The position numbers and the translations under genes are program-made. A stretch of 64,000 bases of DNA from Moheibacter lacus. GTDB lineage: Bacteria > Bacteroidota > Bacteroidia > Flavobacteriales > Weeksellaceae. Below, one piece after another: positions 35,849 to 45,202 of the stretch. The notes beneath the pieces are model-generated. The model saw only the letters and a program-made list of their open reading frames with translations, did no database searches and was not told the DNA's origin. Where the stretch lies: the NCBI RefSeq assembly GCF_014042165.1, contig NZ_JACDZE010000001.1:1448595-1512594 (forward strand), read 5' to 3'. Position 1 is the first letter of the stretch. Each line of letters starts with the position of its first letter.

Positions 35849-38677
35849 ATGAGGAATTTTTATTTTTTAATGTGGTTGAATTTGATATGTTTTGGATTTT
35901 CCTTTGCCCAACAAACCGATTCTATTTTCCTGAAAGTCAAATTGGACACCGCTCGTCATGAGATGCATGTCGAACAAGAATTTGTCCTCATCAACCAATC
36001 TCCCAAAACACTCAATGAACTTTATCTCCATAATTGGGCAAATGCTTATTCGGGAAAACTCACAGTTTTAAACAAAATCAAACTCCAAGACCGAAAAGGT
36101 GCACTTCATTTTTCAGAACGCGAAGACAGAGGAGGAGCTGGAAATCTGATAATTCGAAATGTTGAAAATGACAGCCTTTCTTATCAAATTCAAGAAAGAG
36201 AATTCATCAAAATTAGCCTCCCAACTTTTTGGCGAAGAGGTGAAAAAATCCGTTTGAGAGCCAATTATACCGTGAGAATTCCAAGCGATGCTTTTACACG
36301 TTATGGCCGGTCTGAAAATGGAAATTATCTTTTGAAATATTTCTTTTTACAACCCGCTACGGTAAACGAATTCGGGCATTGGGTTTTGCAGCATTATAAA
36401 GACTTTGAAGAATTAACGGCTTATCCTTCTTATTATGAATTGGAATTGGAGCATCCTGAAAATTATCAGATGACCAGTGATTTGGAGTGGGATGGAGAGC
36501 GTTGGACTGCAGAAAATATGGAACATTTTCGAGTGTATTTGACCCAAAATGAATTGGAAAAACACAGTTTTCTTTTAAAAGAATCGGGTATCAATGTGGA
36601 TTTCGGATTTTCTTATGATACCATTGAAAAACCAATTGTCGATTCACTTTTGCCGCATCAGCTCCGCTTTCTGGAAGATCATCTCGGACATTTACCGACC
36701 AATCAATTGTTTGTTTCCTATAAAACCAAAAAAGAACAGGAATATTTCGGAGTCGATGATCTCGATGCTTGGTTGTTTGAAGTCAAATTGTTTAGTGAAG
36801 AAGAAAAAAATGCACTCAAACTTTTTCAGATTTTGAGTTACGAATATGTCGACCGACTTTTTTCCATCAATAAAATTGAGGATCATTGGCTGAAAAATGG
36901 TTTGCAATTTTATTTGACAATGAAATATGTGGACGAAACTTTCCCCGATTTGAAACTCGTTGGTCATTTACCTGATAAAATAAAAGTACTGGGAATCAAA
37001 CCTTTGAACTTTTTTCATGCTGCGAAATTGAAGATGAACGACCGATACAAATTGCTTTATCTCTATTTGGTTCGTCAAAATTATGATCAAGCGATCAATA
37101 CGCCGCTGGACGAGTTGAGCAACATGAACCAAATCGCCATGAGTGGATTCAAAACGGGTTTGACTTTTTATTACATGGATCAATACCTAGAAAATGGAAC
37201 TTTTTATGAATTGGTCAAAAGATTTAGTGAAGAAAATCGAGGGAAACTCGTTTCCCAAATGGATTTCCGAAATTATTTGATCGAGAATTCACCTAAAGAT
37301 TTGTCTTGGTTTTTTGATGATTACATCGATAAAAAAGACAAAATCAATTTCAAATTGGTCAATTCTGAAGCAACCGAAACCGATTTGAAAATTATGGTTA
37401 AAAACCAAACCCAATTTTCCGGACCTTTTCAAGTCGTCGCTTCAAAAGCCGGAATTCCTGTGGAAGAAGAATGGTATAATTCTACCGATAAAATCACCGA
37501 AGTTTCTTTTCCAAAAGGCGAATACGATAAAATCGAATTGAATCCCGGTTATCTTTTTCCCGAATTCAATGACCGCGACAATTATATGCGCACTCGAGGT
37601 TTGTTTAAAAATGGAAAGAAATTGCAATTTAAATTGTATTCGGACATTGAAAATCCCGAATATGCGCAGATTTTCATGAATCCGCAGATCCGTTGGAACA
37701 ATTATGACAAATTCCTCATCGGGATGCGTTTTCATAACCAATCTCTTTTGACACGTCCGTTCAAATGGAATATCACACCCAAAATTTCTACCGGAACCGG
37801 AAAAATTGCCGGAAGTGGCGGTGTTCAAAATACGTTTACGCCTCAAAACACAATTTTCAGATCGATTACAATTGGCGGAAGTGCAAAATATGAACATTAT
37901 GACGCGGATTTAACCTATCTGAAATGGTCGGTTTATGCTTCGACAAACTTTGAAAAAGATCCGCGAGAAACGCTTTCGCATGGATTTATGTTCAGTTATG
38001 ATAATTTGGATAAGGAAGTTCCTAAATTTGATGTGCAAACCGATGAAGACAAATACGGACTTTGGAATTTGACGTATTATTATTCGAAACCGGATTACAT
38101 CAACGAATCTTATGGTTCAGTTACGTTTCAGACCACCGAAGTTTTCCAAAAAGTCATGGGCGAAATTTATTATCGATGGCGTTTTGCACCGAAAAAGCAA
38201 TTGGGAATCAGACTCTTTGCCGGAAGTTTCATTTCCAATGAATCGGATACGGATTATTTTAATTTCGGAGTGAGCAAAGTGTCGGATTATGCATTCAATA
38301 TCAATTTGTTAGGACGGTCAGAAAGCTCCGGAATCCTGAGTCAACAATACGTCATGGCGGAATCCGGATTCAAATCCCAATTTGATTTTACAGTAAATCA
38401 ATGGGTGGTTGCGACCAATTTTGAATTGCCCATTTGGAAAATATTTGATGTTTATGCTGATGCGGGTGTGTACAAAAATAAATTCCAAACCGCCGAATTC
38501 ATTTACGATACCGGAATCCGAGTGAAATTCATCCCAGACTTTTTGGAGTTTTATCTTCCGGTGCAGTCCTCGCTTGGGTTTGAACCGGCGATGGATAAAT
38601 ATTGGGAAAGGATCAGGTTTACGTTTAATTTTAATTTGAGTAGTATTATTAATTATTTAAGGCGAGGTTGGTATTGA
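35849..38677 (+). CDS. M1 peptidase-like protein without zinc ligands, with barrel-like C terminus
   Basis: A 942-aa envelope protein with a signal peptide (ends FSFAQ). Residues about 20-480 follow the M1 aminopeptidase plan: an N-terminal beta saddle, then a helical domain. Where M1 enzymes have HExxH, this one has Tyr331-Glu-Tyr-Val-Asp335, and the distal Glu of the W-L-x-E-G motif is Asn350 (WLKNG). All zinc ligands are therefore missing and it should not be an active metallopeptidase. From about residue 580 to the end the sequence is strand-rich with aromatic girdles, like an outer-membrane barrel. The function is unknown. Confidence 0.75.
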   Translation: MRNFYFLMWLNLICFGFSFAQQTDSIFLKVKLDTARHEMHVEQEFVLINQSPKTLNELYLHNWANAYSGKLTVLNKIKLQDRKGALHFSEREDRGGAGNLIIRNVENDSLSYQIQEREFIKISLPTFWRRGEKIRLRANYTVRIPSDAFTRYGRSENGNYLLKYFFLQPATVNEFGHWVLQHYKDFEELTAYPSYYELELEHPENYQMTSDLEWDGERWTAENMEHFRVYLTQNELEKHSFLLKESGINVDFGFSYDTIEKPIVDSLLPHQLRFLEDHLGHLPTNQLFVSYKTKKEQEYFGVDDLDAWLFEVKLFSEEEKNALKLFQILSYEYVDRLFSINKIEDHWLKNGLQFYLTMKYVDETFPDLKLVGHLPDKIKVLGIKPLNFFHAAKLKMNDRYKLLYLYLVRQNYDQAINTPLDELSNMNQIAMSGFKTGLTFYYMDQYLENGTFYELVKRFSEENRGKLVSQMDFRNYLIENSPKDLSWFFDDYIDKKDKINFKLVNSEATETDLKIMVKNQTQFSGPFQVVASKAGIPVEEEWYNSTDKITEVSFPKGEYDKIELNPGYLFPEFNDRDNYMRTRGLFKNGKKLQFKLYSDIENPEYAQIFMNPQIRWNNYDKFLIGMRFHNQSLLTRPFKWNITPKISTGTGKIAGSGGVQNTFTPQNTIFRSITIGGSAKYEHYDADLTYLKWSVYASTNFEKDPRETLSHGFMFSYDNLDKEVPKFDVQTDEDKYGLWNLTYYYSKPDYINESYGSVTFQTTEVFQKVMGEIYYRWRFAPKKQLGIRLFAGSFISNESDTDYFNFGVSKVSDYAFNINLLGRSESSGILSQQYVMAESGFKSQFDFTVNQWVVATNFELPIWKIFDVYADAGVYKNKFQTAEFIYDTGIRVKFIPDFLEFYLPVQSSLGFEPAMDKYWERIRFTFNFNLSSIINYLRRGWY

Positions 38678-38714
38678 GAAGTGGGAAGTTTGATTTATGA
38701 AGTATAATGATAAT

Positions 38715-39602
38715 TCACCCATTCCTCGGATTAAATTTCAACACCGCATCGCGTATCATTCGATCATCTAAATGCGTATAAATCTCCGTCGTCGTGATGC
38801 TTTCATGACCGAGCATCATCTGAATGGATCGCAAATCCGCACCGTTTTTTAACAAATGCGTCGCAAAGGAATGCCGAAAGGTATGCGGACTGATGTTTTT
38901 GCGGATTCCGGCTTTTTCCGCCAATTGTTTCACAATCGTGAAAATCATCACACGCGTCAGTTTTTTTCCTCTTCGGTTCAAAAAAACAAAATCTTCAAAT
39001 CCTTTTTGGATGGGAAGATGAACACGAATTTCGTTTTTGTAGATGTTGATGAATTTGACGGTGTACTCTGAAATCGGAATTAGGCGTTGTTTGTTTCCTT
39101 TTCCTATGACACGGATGAAATTCTCCTCAAAAAACAAATCGGACAATTTCAATTCCGTCAACTCCGAAACCCGTAAGCCGCATCCGTAAAGGGTTTCAAG
39201 GATAGCTCGATTGCGTTCGCCTTCCGGTAAACTGAGGTCGATTTGGGCGATGAGTTGGTCGATTTCAAATTCCGAAAGCGTATCGGGCAATTTCATCCCG
39301 AGTTTAGGCGATTCGAGTAATTCAGCCGGATTGTCTTCTCGCCATTCTTCCCATTGGAGATAAAGGAAAAAGCTTTTGATAGAAGAAATGAGTCTGGCTT
39401 GGGAACGCGCTGCGAAATTTTCTTTGGCGTATTGATAAACGAATTCTTCCAAATCGGACTGCGAAATTTTCAAAGGTTCGTTTTTAGAAAATTTCTCCAA
39501 CTTTTTCAAATCCCGCAAATAAGCATCGATCGTGTTTTGGGAAAGGCTTTTTTCCAATTTTAAATAAGATTTGTACTCAGAAAAAGCTTCTTTCCAGTCC
39601 AT
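38715..39602 (-). CDS. xerD: Tyrosine recombinase XerD
   Basis: Partner of XerC in dif recombination, 295 aa. It shows the core-binding domain and the catalytic set: Arg in CGLRVSEL, Lys in VIGKGNKQR, His and Arg in HTFRHSFATHLL, His in LGHESI, and the Tyr nucleophile in TEIYTHLDDRMI. The PHTFRHSFATHLLKNGADLR block is closer to XerD than to XerC. It stands alone, downstream of a toxin-antitoxin pair on the same strand. Confidence 0.9.
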   Translation of the reverse strand: MDWKEAFSEYKSYLKLEKSLSQNTIDAYLRDLKKLEKFSKNEPLKISQSDLEEFVYQYAKENFAARSQARLISSIKSFFLYLQWEEWREDNPAELLESPKLGMKLPDTLSEFEIDQLIAQIDLSLPEGERNRAILETLYGCGLRVSELTELKLSDLFFEENFIRVIGKGNKQRLIPISEYTVKFINIYKNEIRVHLPIQKGFEDFVFLNRRGKKLTRVMIFTIVKQLAEKAGIRKNISPHTFRHSFATHLLKNGADLRSIQMMLGHESITTTEIYTHLDDRMIRDAVLKFNPRNG

Positions 39603-39611
39603 GTATTTTTG

Positions 39612-39908
39612 TTATTTTCTTTGAATTCCTGTTTCAGGATTGCGTTTGGAGTGTAAAACAGCATGAACAAAAATGGTACTTTCTTCAATCGTATAATAGA
39701 TTCCGTACATAAGTTTTTGTGTAAACGCAATTCTTAAATGATCATATCTTTTTTGGAAATGTTCAGGATTCTCTCTGATGATTTCTAAACTTATGTCGAT
39801 GTCGTTTAGAAATTCTTTTGGTAAATTTTCAGATTGTTGATGTAACCACTCAATTGCTTCGGTAATGTCTTTTTCGGCTAAAGTTTTTACGATTACATTA
39901 TATGCCAT
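39612..39908 (-). CDS. RelE/ParE superfamily toxin
   Basis: A 98-aa basic protein of a type II toxin-antitoxin pair. Features are ALxD-like AEKDITEAIEWLHQQS, the IRENPEHFQKRYDHLRIAF block and a C-terminal strand pair YGIYYTIEESTIFVHAVLHSKRNP. This fits ParE more than RelE, but the target (gyrase or mRNA) cannot be decided from sequence. Its start overlaps the antitoxin end by 11 bases. Confidence 0.85.
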   Translation of the reverse strand: MAYNVIVKTLAEKDITEAIEWLHQQSENLPKEFLNDIDISLEIIRENPEHFQKRYDHLRIAFTQKLMYGIYYTIEESTIFVHAVLHSKRNPETGIQRK

Positions 39909-40134
39909 ATTGCACTTTTAGGGCATCTTTTATTTCCTCCCAAGATTTCCCGTCATTTGGGTTTTCTTGGTGAAATTTTAGTCTTTGATCCAGAATGTTC
40001 TTTTCCTCATCCGACAATTGAAAGCCTGAATTTGTTTGAGAATCGATGATGGCATTGAAAATTTTGAGCATTTGATCGTCAGCCGTATCGATGTATTTTT
40101 TGATTCTGTTTTTTAATTCTAAATTGGTTTCCAT
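39898..40134 (-). CDS. Antitoxin of the RelE/ParE pair
   Basis: A 78-aa acidic protein upstream of and overlapping the toxin gene, the usual order. It begins with a helical domain (KNRIKKYIDTADDQMLKIF) and ends with an extended part (WEEIKDALKVQYGI) that would wrap the toxin. The type found with many Bacteroidetes ParE genes has no clear DNA-binding motif that I can point to. Only 40 bases separate it from the S41 protease gene, so it may be read from that transcript. Confidence 0.75.
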   Translation of the reverse strand: METNLELKNRIKKYIDTADDQMLKIFNAIIDSQTNSGFQLSDEEKNILDQRLKFHQENPNDGKSWEEIKDALKVQYGI

Positions 40135-40174
40135 GATTTTTGGATTTTAATCAAAGTTACAAATTGTACAAATA

Positions 40175-41752
40175 TTATTTGTTTTCTAATTCTAAAACCC
40201 GCTGTATCATACTGTCTTCCGGCCACCAAGCTTTGTACAGCGCATTGGTGCCAAAAAGTTCTTCAGCGATGGATGAGCGAATGAAATTTTTCAATAATTC
40301 CGCTTCTTCTTCATTGACACGATCATTTCGGATGCCCAAAACGCCTAAATAATCTTCATAAATCGGTGTGATGTCAAAATGATTTAAAAACCAATTTTCG
40401 TTCATCCAAAAAGGATTGTATCGGTTTTCCATGATTTTTTGATAAAAGAAATTCAAATTGTTTTCTGAATAGGCATTTTGTAAAATCCAACCTTTCAATT
40501 GCAAAGTATCAACGGCGACAAATTCGTCCGGAAGTATTCCTCCACCGCCATAGACAATTTTGCCGGAAGGCGTTTTATAAGCCAATTCAGTATTGATCTT
40601 GATGCTGTCTTTTGAAAGCAATTCTCCGCTTTTGATGCGTCTGTACAATTCTTCCGAATAAACTTTTTTTCCTTCCTCATAAGGACGTTGGATGGAACGA
40701 CCGGATGGTGTATAATAATGCGCAACGGTCAGCCGAACTCTGGAACCGTCTCCCAGACTGATTTCGCGTTGGACCAATCCTTTTCCAAATGAGCGACGGC
40801 CTATGATGGTTGCTCGTCCATATTCTTGCAAAGCACCGGCTACGATTTCGCTGGCGGAAGCAGAACCTTCATCGATCAAAACATAGATTTTTCCGTTTTC
40901 AAAAAGACCTTTGCTGGTCGCATAAATGTATTTTCGTTTTTCTTCTTTGTCTTGGGTATAGACGATGAGTTCATCTTTTTTGAGGAATTCATCGGCGATT
41001 TGCTCTGCAACTTTCATGATGCCACCCGGGTTTCCACGTAAATCCAACACCAAAGATTTCATGCCTTGTTTTTTCAAATCTTTTAAGGCTTCATGTACTT
41101 CTTCTGCCGAATGTTCTGCAAATCGTACCAATTTGATGTACCCTAAATCTTGATCGATTTTAAAATGCGAAATCATACTTGGAATGGGTATGTCTCCTTT
41201 TTTTGCTTGAATAATCGTGTCGGATTTTTCTCGGATGAGATGCAAATTGATTTTATTGGAATTGATTTCACGGAATAATTTCTGCGCATTATCCGAACTC
41301 ATTTCACCTAAATCAATTGAGTCGATTTTTAAAATTTTATCACCGATTCTCAATTTTTGATAATTCGGACTTTGGGGCAAAACTTGTGTGATGGTCAGCG
41401 TATCGTCTATTTTTCGGATTTGGACGCCTATGCCTTGGTAGCTTCCACTCATTTCTTGTGTGACTTTTTTCAAAGCTTCTACATTGAGATAAGTACTATG
41501 AGGGTCAAGTTGTCCTATGATTTGATTGATGGCATTGTCCACCAAACTATCGGTGTTGACTTCTTCCATATATTGATCATCAATGAGCGAAACGAGTCGT
41601 CTGATTTTCTGCTCGTTAGCGCTGTATTCGAGGCCGACTAGATTATCGTTTTCGTCAATGGCGATATCGTATTTTCTGCCCAACATGAATCCGATGATCA
41701 AAACCATCAGTGCAATTAAAACAACATTTAGGATTTTCAAAAAAGTTCTCAT
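40175..41752 (-). CDS. S41 family C-terminal processing protease (CtpA type)
   Basis: Membrane-anchored periplasmic protease, 525 aa. It has one N-terminal membrane helix (about residues 5-27), a PDZ domain (GSYQGIGVQIRKIDDTL to DLGEMSSDNAQ), and the S41 core with the catalytic Ser in EGSASASEIVAGAL and Lys in RRSFGKGLVQ. An extra C-terminal part follows. It starts one base after the stop codon of the dCMP deaminase gene, so they are one transcript. A second, larger S41 protease (Prc) is at 55233. Confidence 0.93.
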   Translation of the reverse strand: MRTFLKILNVVLIALMVLIIGFMLGRKYDIAIDENDNLVGLEYSANEQKIRRLVSLIDDQYMEEVNTDSLVDNAINQIIGQLDPHSTYLNVEALKKVTQEMSGSYQGIGVQIRKIDDTLTITQVLPQSPNYQKLRIGDKILKIDSIDLGEMSSDNAQKLFREINSNKINLHLIREKSDTIIQAKKGDIPIPSMISHFKIDQDLGYIKLVRFAEHSAEEVHEALKDLKKQGMKSLVLDLRGNPGGIMKVAEQIADEFLKKDELIVYTQDKEEKRKYIYATSKGLFENGKIYVLIDEGSASASEIVAGALQEYGRATIIGRRSFGKGLVQREISLGDGSRVRLTVAHYYTPSGRSIQRPYEEGKKVYSEELYRRIKSGELLSKDSIKINTELAYKTPSGKIVYGGGGILPDEFVAVDTLQLKGWILQNAYSENNLNFFYQKIMENRYNPFWMNENWFLNHFDITPIYEDYLGVLGIRNDRVNEEEAELLKNFIRSSIAEELFGTNALYKAWWPEDSMIQRVLELENK

Positions 41753-41753
41753 T

Positions 41754-42185
41754 TTACAATTCTTCTGCTTGTAAATGAACCAATTGAACTTGGGCCTTTT
41801 CTAAGAACTTTATACCCGAATTGTCTTTGTATTCTTCCAAATAAACCACGCGTGTAATCCCTGCTTGATGAATGAGTTTACTGCATTCTTTACATGGAGA
41901 AAGCGTGATGTACAGTGTCGCACCTTTACAGCTTTGGGTAGTGTTGGCCACTTTTAAAATCGCATTGGCTTCGGCATGAAGTACATACCATTTGGTGTAG
42001 CCTTCATCGTCCTCACAAGGGTTTTCAAAACCACTTGGTGTACCGTTGTACCCGTCCGAAATGATCATCCGGTCTTTGACGATGATGGCACCAACTTTCC
42101 GACGGTGACAATGTGATAATTTTCCCCATTCCAACGCCATCCGCAGGTAGGCTTTGTCGTATTTGAGCTGTTTGGCTTCCTTCAT
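41754..42185 (-). CDS. Deoxycytidylate (dCMP) deaminase
   Basis: Zinc enzyme turning dCMP into dUMP for dTTP synthesis; ComEB-like. The 143-aa protein has HAEANAI and PCKECSKLIHQAG with the His, Glu and two Cys of the active site, plus the GYNGTPSGFENPCED loop typical of dCMP deaminases. It is followed directly by the S41 protease gene; this pairing is familiar in Flavobacteria, although the functional link is unclear. Confidence 0.93.
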   Translation of the reverse strand: MKEAKQLKYDKAYLRMALEWGKLSHCHRRKVGAIIVKDRMIISDGYNGTPSGFENPCEDDEGYTKWYVLHAEANAILKVANTTQSCKGATLYITLSPCKECSKLIHQAGITRVVYLEEYKDNSGIKFLEKAQVQLVHLQAEEL

Positions 42186-42243
42186 AGCCGCAAGTTAGAA
42201 AAAGAAAGGAAATGAAAAATTGATTTAAGAAAAATTTAAAGGT

Positions 42244-43554
42244 TCAAATCGACTTTTTCAATTTGAAATTGGCATAGCGTTTCACATCATTTGTTCCTCG
42301 GGTATAGACAATTTCTATTGCTCTGCCTTCATCACTTTTAAAGAGATCGATGATTTCCGGAAGAGAAATAGGGTCTCGTTTTTTTCCTTCTATCAGGATC
42401 ACATCCGTTTTTTGTGGATCGTATTTTTCTTCAAATGAATTGACCTTAAAAACAGAAATTCGTTTGTCGTTGACCAATCGTATGGCGTCTCCTTTTTTCA
42501 ATCCGGCGAGATCTGCAGGAGAGCCTTTTCTGATGTAGGCAACTTCCAAATAGGGCAAATCTGCATAAGGTTGGTAAAGTTCCAGCCCGGCTAAATTATA
42601 ATGAAATTCTTCTTTAAAAAATCGGTTTTTTTTGATCCATAATTTTTTTTCTTGGTAGTCATAAATCGTATTGAATCTGCGTAAAACTTCCGAGCCTACG
42701 GTTCCGTTTCGGTTGTTACGGATCACATTTGAAACGGAAATGCTATCAGGGAAAGATGTGGTGAGATTTTTTAATTCGTATGCACCCAATTTCAAATTTG
42801 AAATTCTGGTTTTTTTGCCGTGAATTTCTCCGTTTAAGCCGTAACCGAGATAATCCTCGATGTGATTGTTTGGGATTTGGACTTTTTCTTTTTCAAATAG
42901 CCAAAGCGCATCGGTGCTTCCGGTATCCACCAGAAGTTGGAGGTCTACTTCATTTCCGGCAATTTGCGCATTGAGTTGGAGAAAGGGTTTTTTACCTTTA
43001 ATTTCGATAGGAAGCGCATTATATTTTCTTAATTCCTTTTTTTTATGGAAGAAATTGGGTTCGTAGAAAATTACTTTATGTTTACCATAATTGATTTCGA
43101 CTATAAAATCTTTTAAGATGTCATATCCGATGATACCATAAATAGGAATCCCAAATCGACCGCTTAAATCAAATCCTTCTTCGAAAATCAAAACGATGTC
43201 TGTGTGGTTGGAAACGGCTTTTCCCAATTGGATCGTGTTTTCTTTTGACGAATAAGCCTCAATTGTCTGGATGTCGCGTCCCAGACCGGAAACGCTGATT
43301 CTTTTGCCTTTTCTTAATTGAAAATGTTGGATGGCATTTAGGTTGGTGATGATGGTGTAGGGAGAGCCGGTGTCCAAAACAAAATTTAATGGAATGGAAC
43401 CGTTGATGGAGATGGGCAGAATGACCAAATTTCCCACATGCTGAAACGGAATGGAAAACTTGTTCTTGCTCTTTTCGATTTCGAAATCTTGTCCGTGTAA
43501 ATTTGTTAGGAAAAGAATTGAATTAAAAATCAATAAAATGAATTTCCTGTACAT
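42244..43554 (-). CDS. Aspartyl protease family protein with PDZ domain
   Basis: A 436-aa secreted or periplasmic protein. I use the ATG at 43554 because the codon before it is TTG. A signal peptide ends LHGQ. Two retropepsin-like halves each carry the active Asp motif (VLDTGSPYTII and LLVDTGSTDALWLF), so the enzyme could fold as a single-chain pepsin-like unit. A PDZ domain follows (IRKGSPADLAGLKKGDAI). Such proteins are common in Bacteroidetes; substrates are unknown. It is a single gene. Confidence 0.85.
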   Translation of the reverse strand: MYRKFILLIFNSILFLTNLHGQDFEIEKSKNKFSIPFQHVGNLVILPISINGSIPLNFVLDTGSPYTIITNLNAIQHFQLRKGKRISVSGLGRDIQTIEAYSSKENTIQLGKAVSNHTDIVLIFEEGFDLSGRFGIPIYGIIGYDILKDFIVEINYGKHKVIFYEPNFFHKKKELRKYNALPIEIKGKKPFLQLNAQIAGNEVDLQLLVDTGSTDALWLFEKEKVQIPNNHIEDYLGYGLNGEIHGKKTRISNLKLGAYELKNLTTSFPDSISVSNVIRNNRNGTVGSEVLRRFNTIYDYQEKKLWIKKNRFFKEEFHYNLAGLELYQPYADLPYLEVAYIRKGSPADLAGLKKGDAIRLVNDKRISVFKVNSFEEKYDPQKTDVILIEGKKRDPISLPEIIDLFKSDEGRAIEIVYTRGTNDVKRYANFKLKKSI

Positions 43555-43670
43555 CAAATCTAATTTACAAATTTTCAGTTGGTTTGGGTAAAAATATTGC
43601 TTCTGTTTGAGCAGTTGGGAATTTGATACAGCAATCCTTTTCCTTGATGTGAAAACAAATTATTTTGAAA

Positions 43671-45200
43671 TTAAATCAAACTTTGTTTGTCTTTGTAATT
43701 GAGGATAAGTAAGATGGTGATGAGCGTAATAAAGGCCCAAAGCGAACTTCCTCCATAACTGAAAAATGGAAGTGGAATCCCGACGGTTGGGAAAAGTCCC
43801 ATGACCATGGCGATGTTGATGAAATAATGAATGAGAAAAATCGTGGCTACGGAATAACCAAAAAACCGGGAAAAAACGCTGCGTTGGTTTTCGGCGAGGT
43901 AATAAATTCGAAGGATGAAAAGTCCGTAAAAAATGACCAATAAAGTACTTCCTACAAACCCCCATTCTTCCCCAACTGTACAAAAAATATAGTCGGTAGA
44001 TTGTTCCGGAACGAATTTTCCCATTTTTACCGTTCCTTGTAAATAGCCTTTACCGAGTAGATCTCCTGAGCCAATTGCGGTTTTGGAGTACAATAAATTA
44101 TAACCGGAAGTGTCACGGAATTTTTTTTCGCCTTCAAAAAGCACCATGATCCTTTCTTGTTGATGTTTAGGGAGTTCTGAATAGATTTTGGAGGATGAAA
44201 GTGAAATGCCCGAAACGATAAAAAAGATGACAGTTGAGATGATTGCCGCTTCATAAGATTGGTTAGAACCAAACTCCGCACTCAGCATTTTATAAGGTGA
44301 TTCTGCATTGTCGCGCAATATAAAATAGGAAACGGATAATGCGGAAAGGATAGCGATGACCAGACCAAGACCGGAATAGAAATACACATTGAAAGCCAGA
44401 ACATCTGGTTTTACATATTGTTTGGCAGTCGGGTCTTCTATGGCGCCCAATTCAGGAAAAAACGTCTGGAGTAAAATCAAAAGGATGAAAAATGCCACCA
44501 ATCCCATTTGGATACCCATGACATTTTTTAAAAGTTTACGGTTGTAGGTAAATCCAATGGTAATCAAACAAATGATCGAGGTTAAAAATCCGATTCCGGT
44601 GAGCACATAATAAGTAGGATAAGAGATAGAAAGCAAAAAAAGCGTTCCTCCGATAACCGGAATGAAAATGTACCAAGCTGAAAAACCTTCTCGATAAAGT
44701 GCTACAATAAAGGCGCTGAAAACCAGGACAGAACCCAAATCGGGCTGCATCAAGATCAGTCCAACCGGAATGGCGATGATTCCAAAAGCGGTTAATATGG
44801 TTTTTCGGGAATTGATTTCGACCGATGGTGAACTGATGAAATTGGCCAAAACCAGTCCGGTAGCGAGTTTGGCGACTTCAGCTGGTTGGAAACTGACGAA
44901 TCCGAAATTGAACCAAGCTTTGGCTCCGTTGATTTCTTTTCCAAAAATGAGGACGGCTACCAATAAAATCAATGCGCCGAGGTAAAGAATAGGACTATAA
45001 ACTTCAAAAAAATTGGAAGTAATCGATGATAAGGAAAGCAATCCGATGATGACGATAAAGCTTAGTCCGAAAAATAAAAGTTGTCTTTCTCCTTTATCAG
45101 GTTCCACAGAATAAATGTTCATAATCCCGAAGGCTATGAGCATCAGGCACATGATAATCACCGTCCAATCAATTCCTCTTAATGATCTGTTTTGGCTCAA
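43671..45200 (-). CDS. rodA: Rod shape-determining peptidoglycan polymerase RodA, extended form
   Basis: SEDS-family glycosyltransferase that polymerises lipid II together with PBP2. The protein is 509 aa from a TTG at 45200; most RodA are about 370-420. Core motifs are present: LMQPDLGSVLVF, KTAIGSGDLLGKGYLQGT, VPEQSTDYIF and PFFSYGGSSL. The extra length lies in the middle (about residues 215-330), where additional hydrophobic segments and a loop (ELGAIEDPTAKQYVKPD) are inserted. It starts 2 bases after mrdA. Confidence 0.93.
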   Translation of the reverse strand: MSQNRSLRGIDWTVIIMCLMLIAFGIMNIYSVEPDKGERQLLFFGLSFIVIIGLLSLSSITSNFFEVYSPILYLGALILLVAVLIFGKEINGAKAWFNFGFVSFQPAEVAKLATGLVLANFISSPSVEINSRKTILTAFGIIAIPVGLILMQPDLGSVLVFSAFIVALYREGFSAWYIFIPVIGGTLFLLSISYPTYYVLTGIGFLTSIICLITIGFTYNRKLLKNVMGIQMGLVAFFILLILLQTFFPELGAIEDPTAKQYVKPDVLAFNVYFYSGLGLVIAILSALSVSYFILRDNAESPYKMLSAEFGSNQSYEAAIISTVIFFIVSGISLSSSKIYSELPKHQQERIMVLFEGEKKFRDTSGYNLLYSKTAIGSGDLLGKGYLQGTVKMGKFVPEQSTDYIFCTVGEEWGFVGSTLLVIFYGLFILRIYYLAENQRSVFSRFFGYSVATIFLIHYFINIAMVMGLFPTVGIPLPFFSYGGSSLWAFITLITILLILNYKDKQSLI

Positions 45201-45202
45201 CT

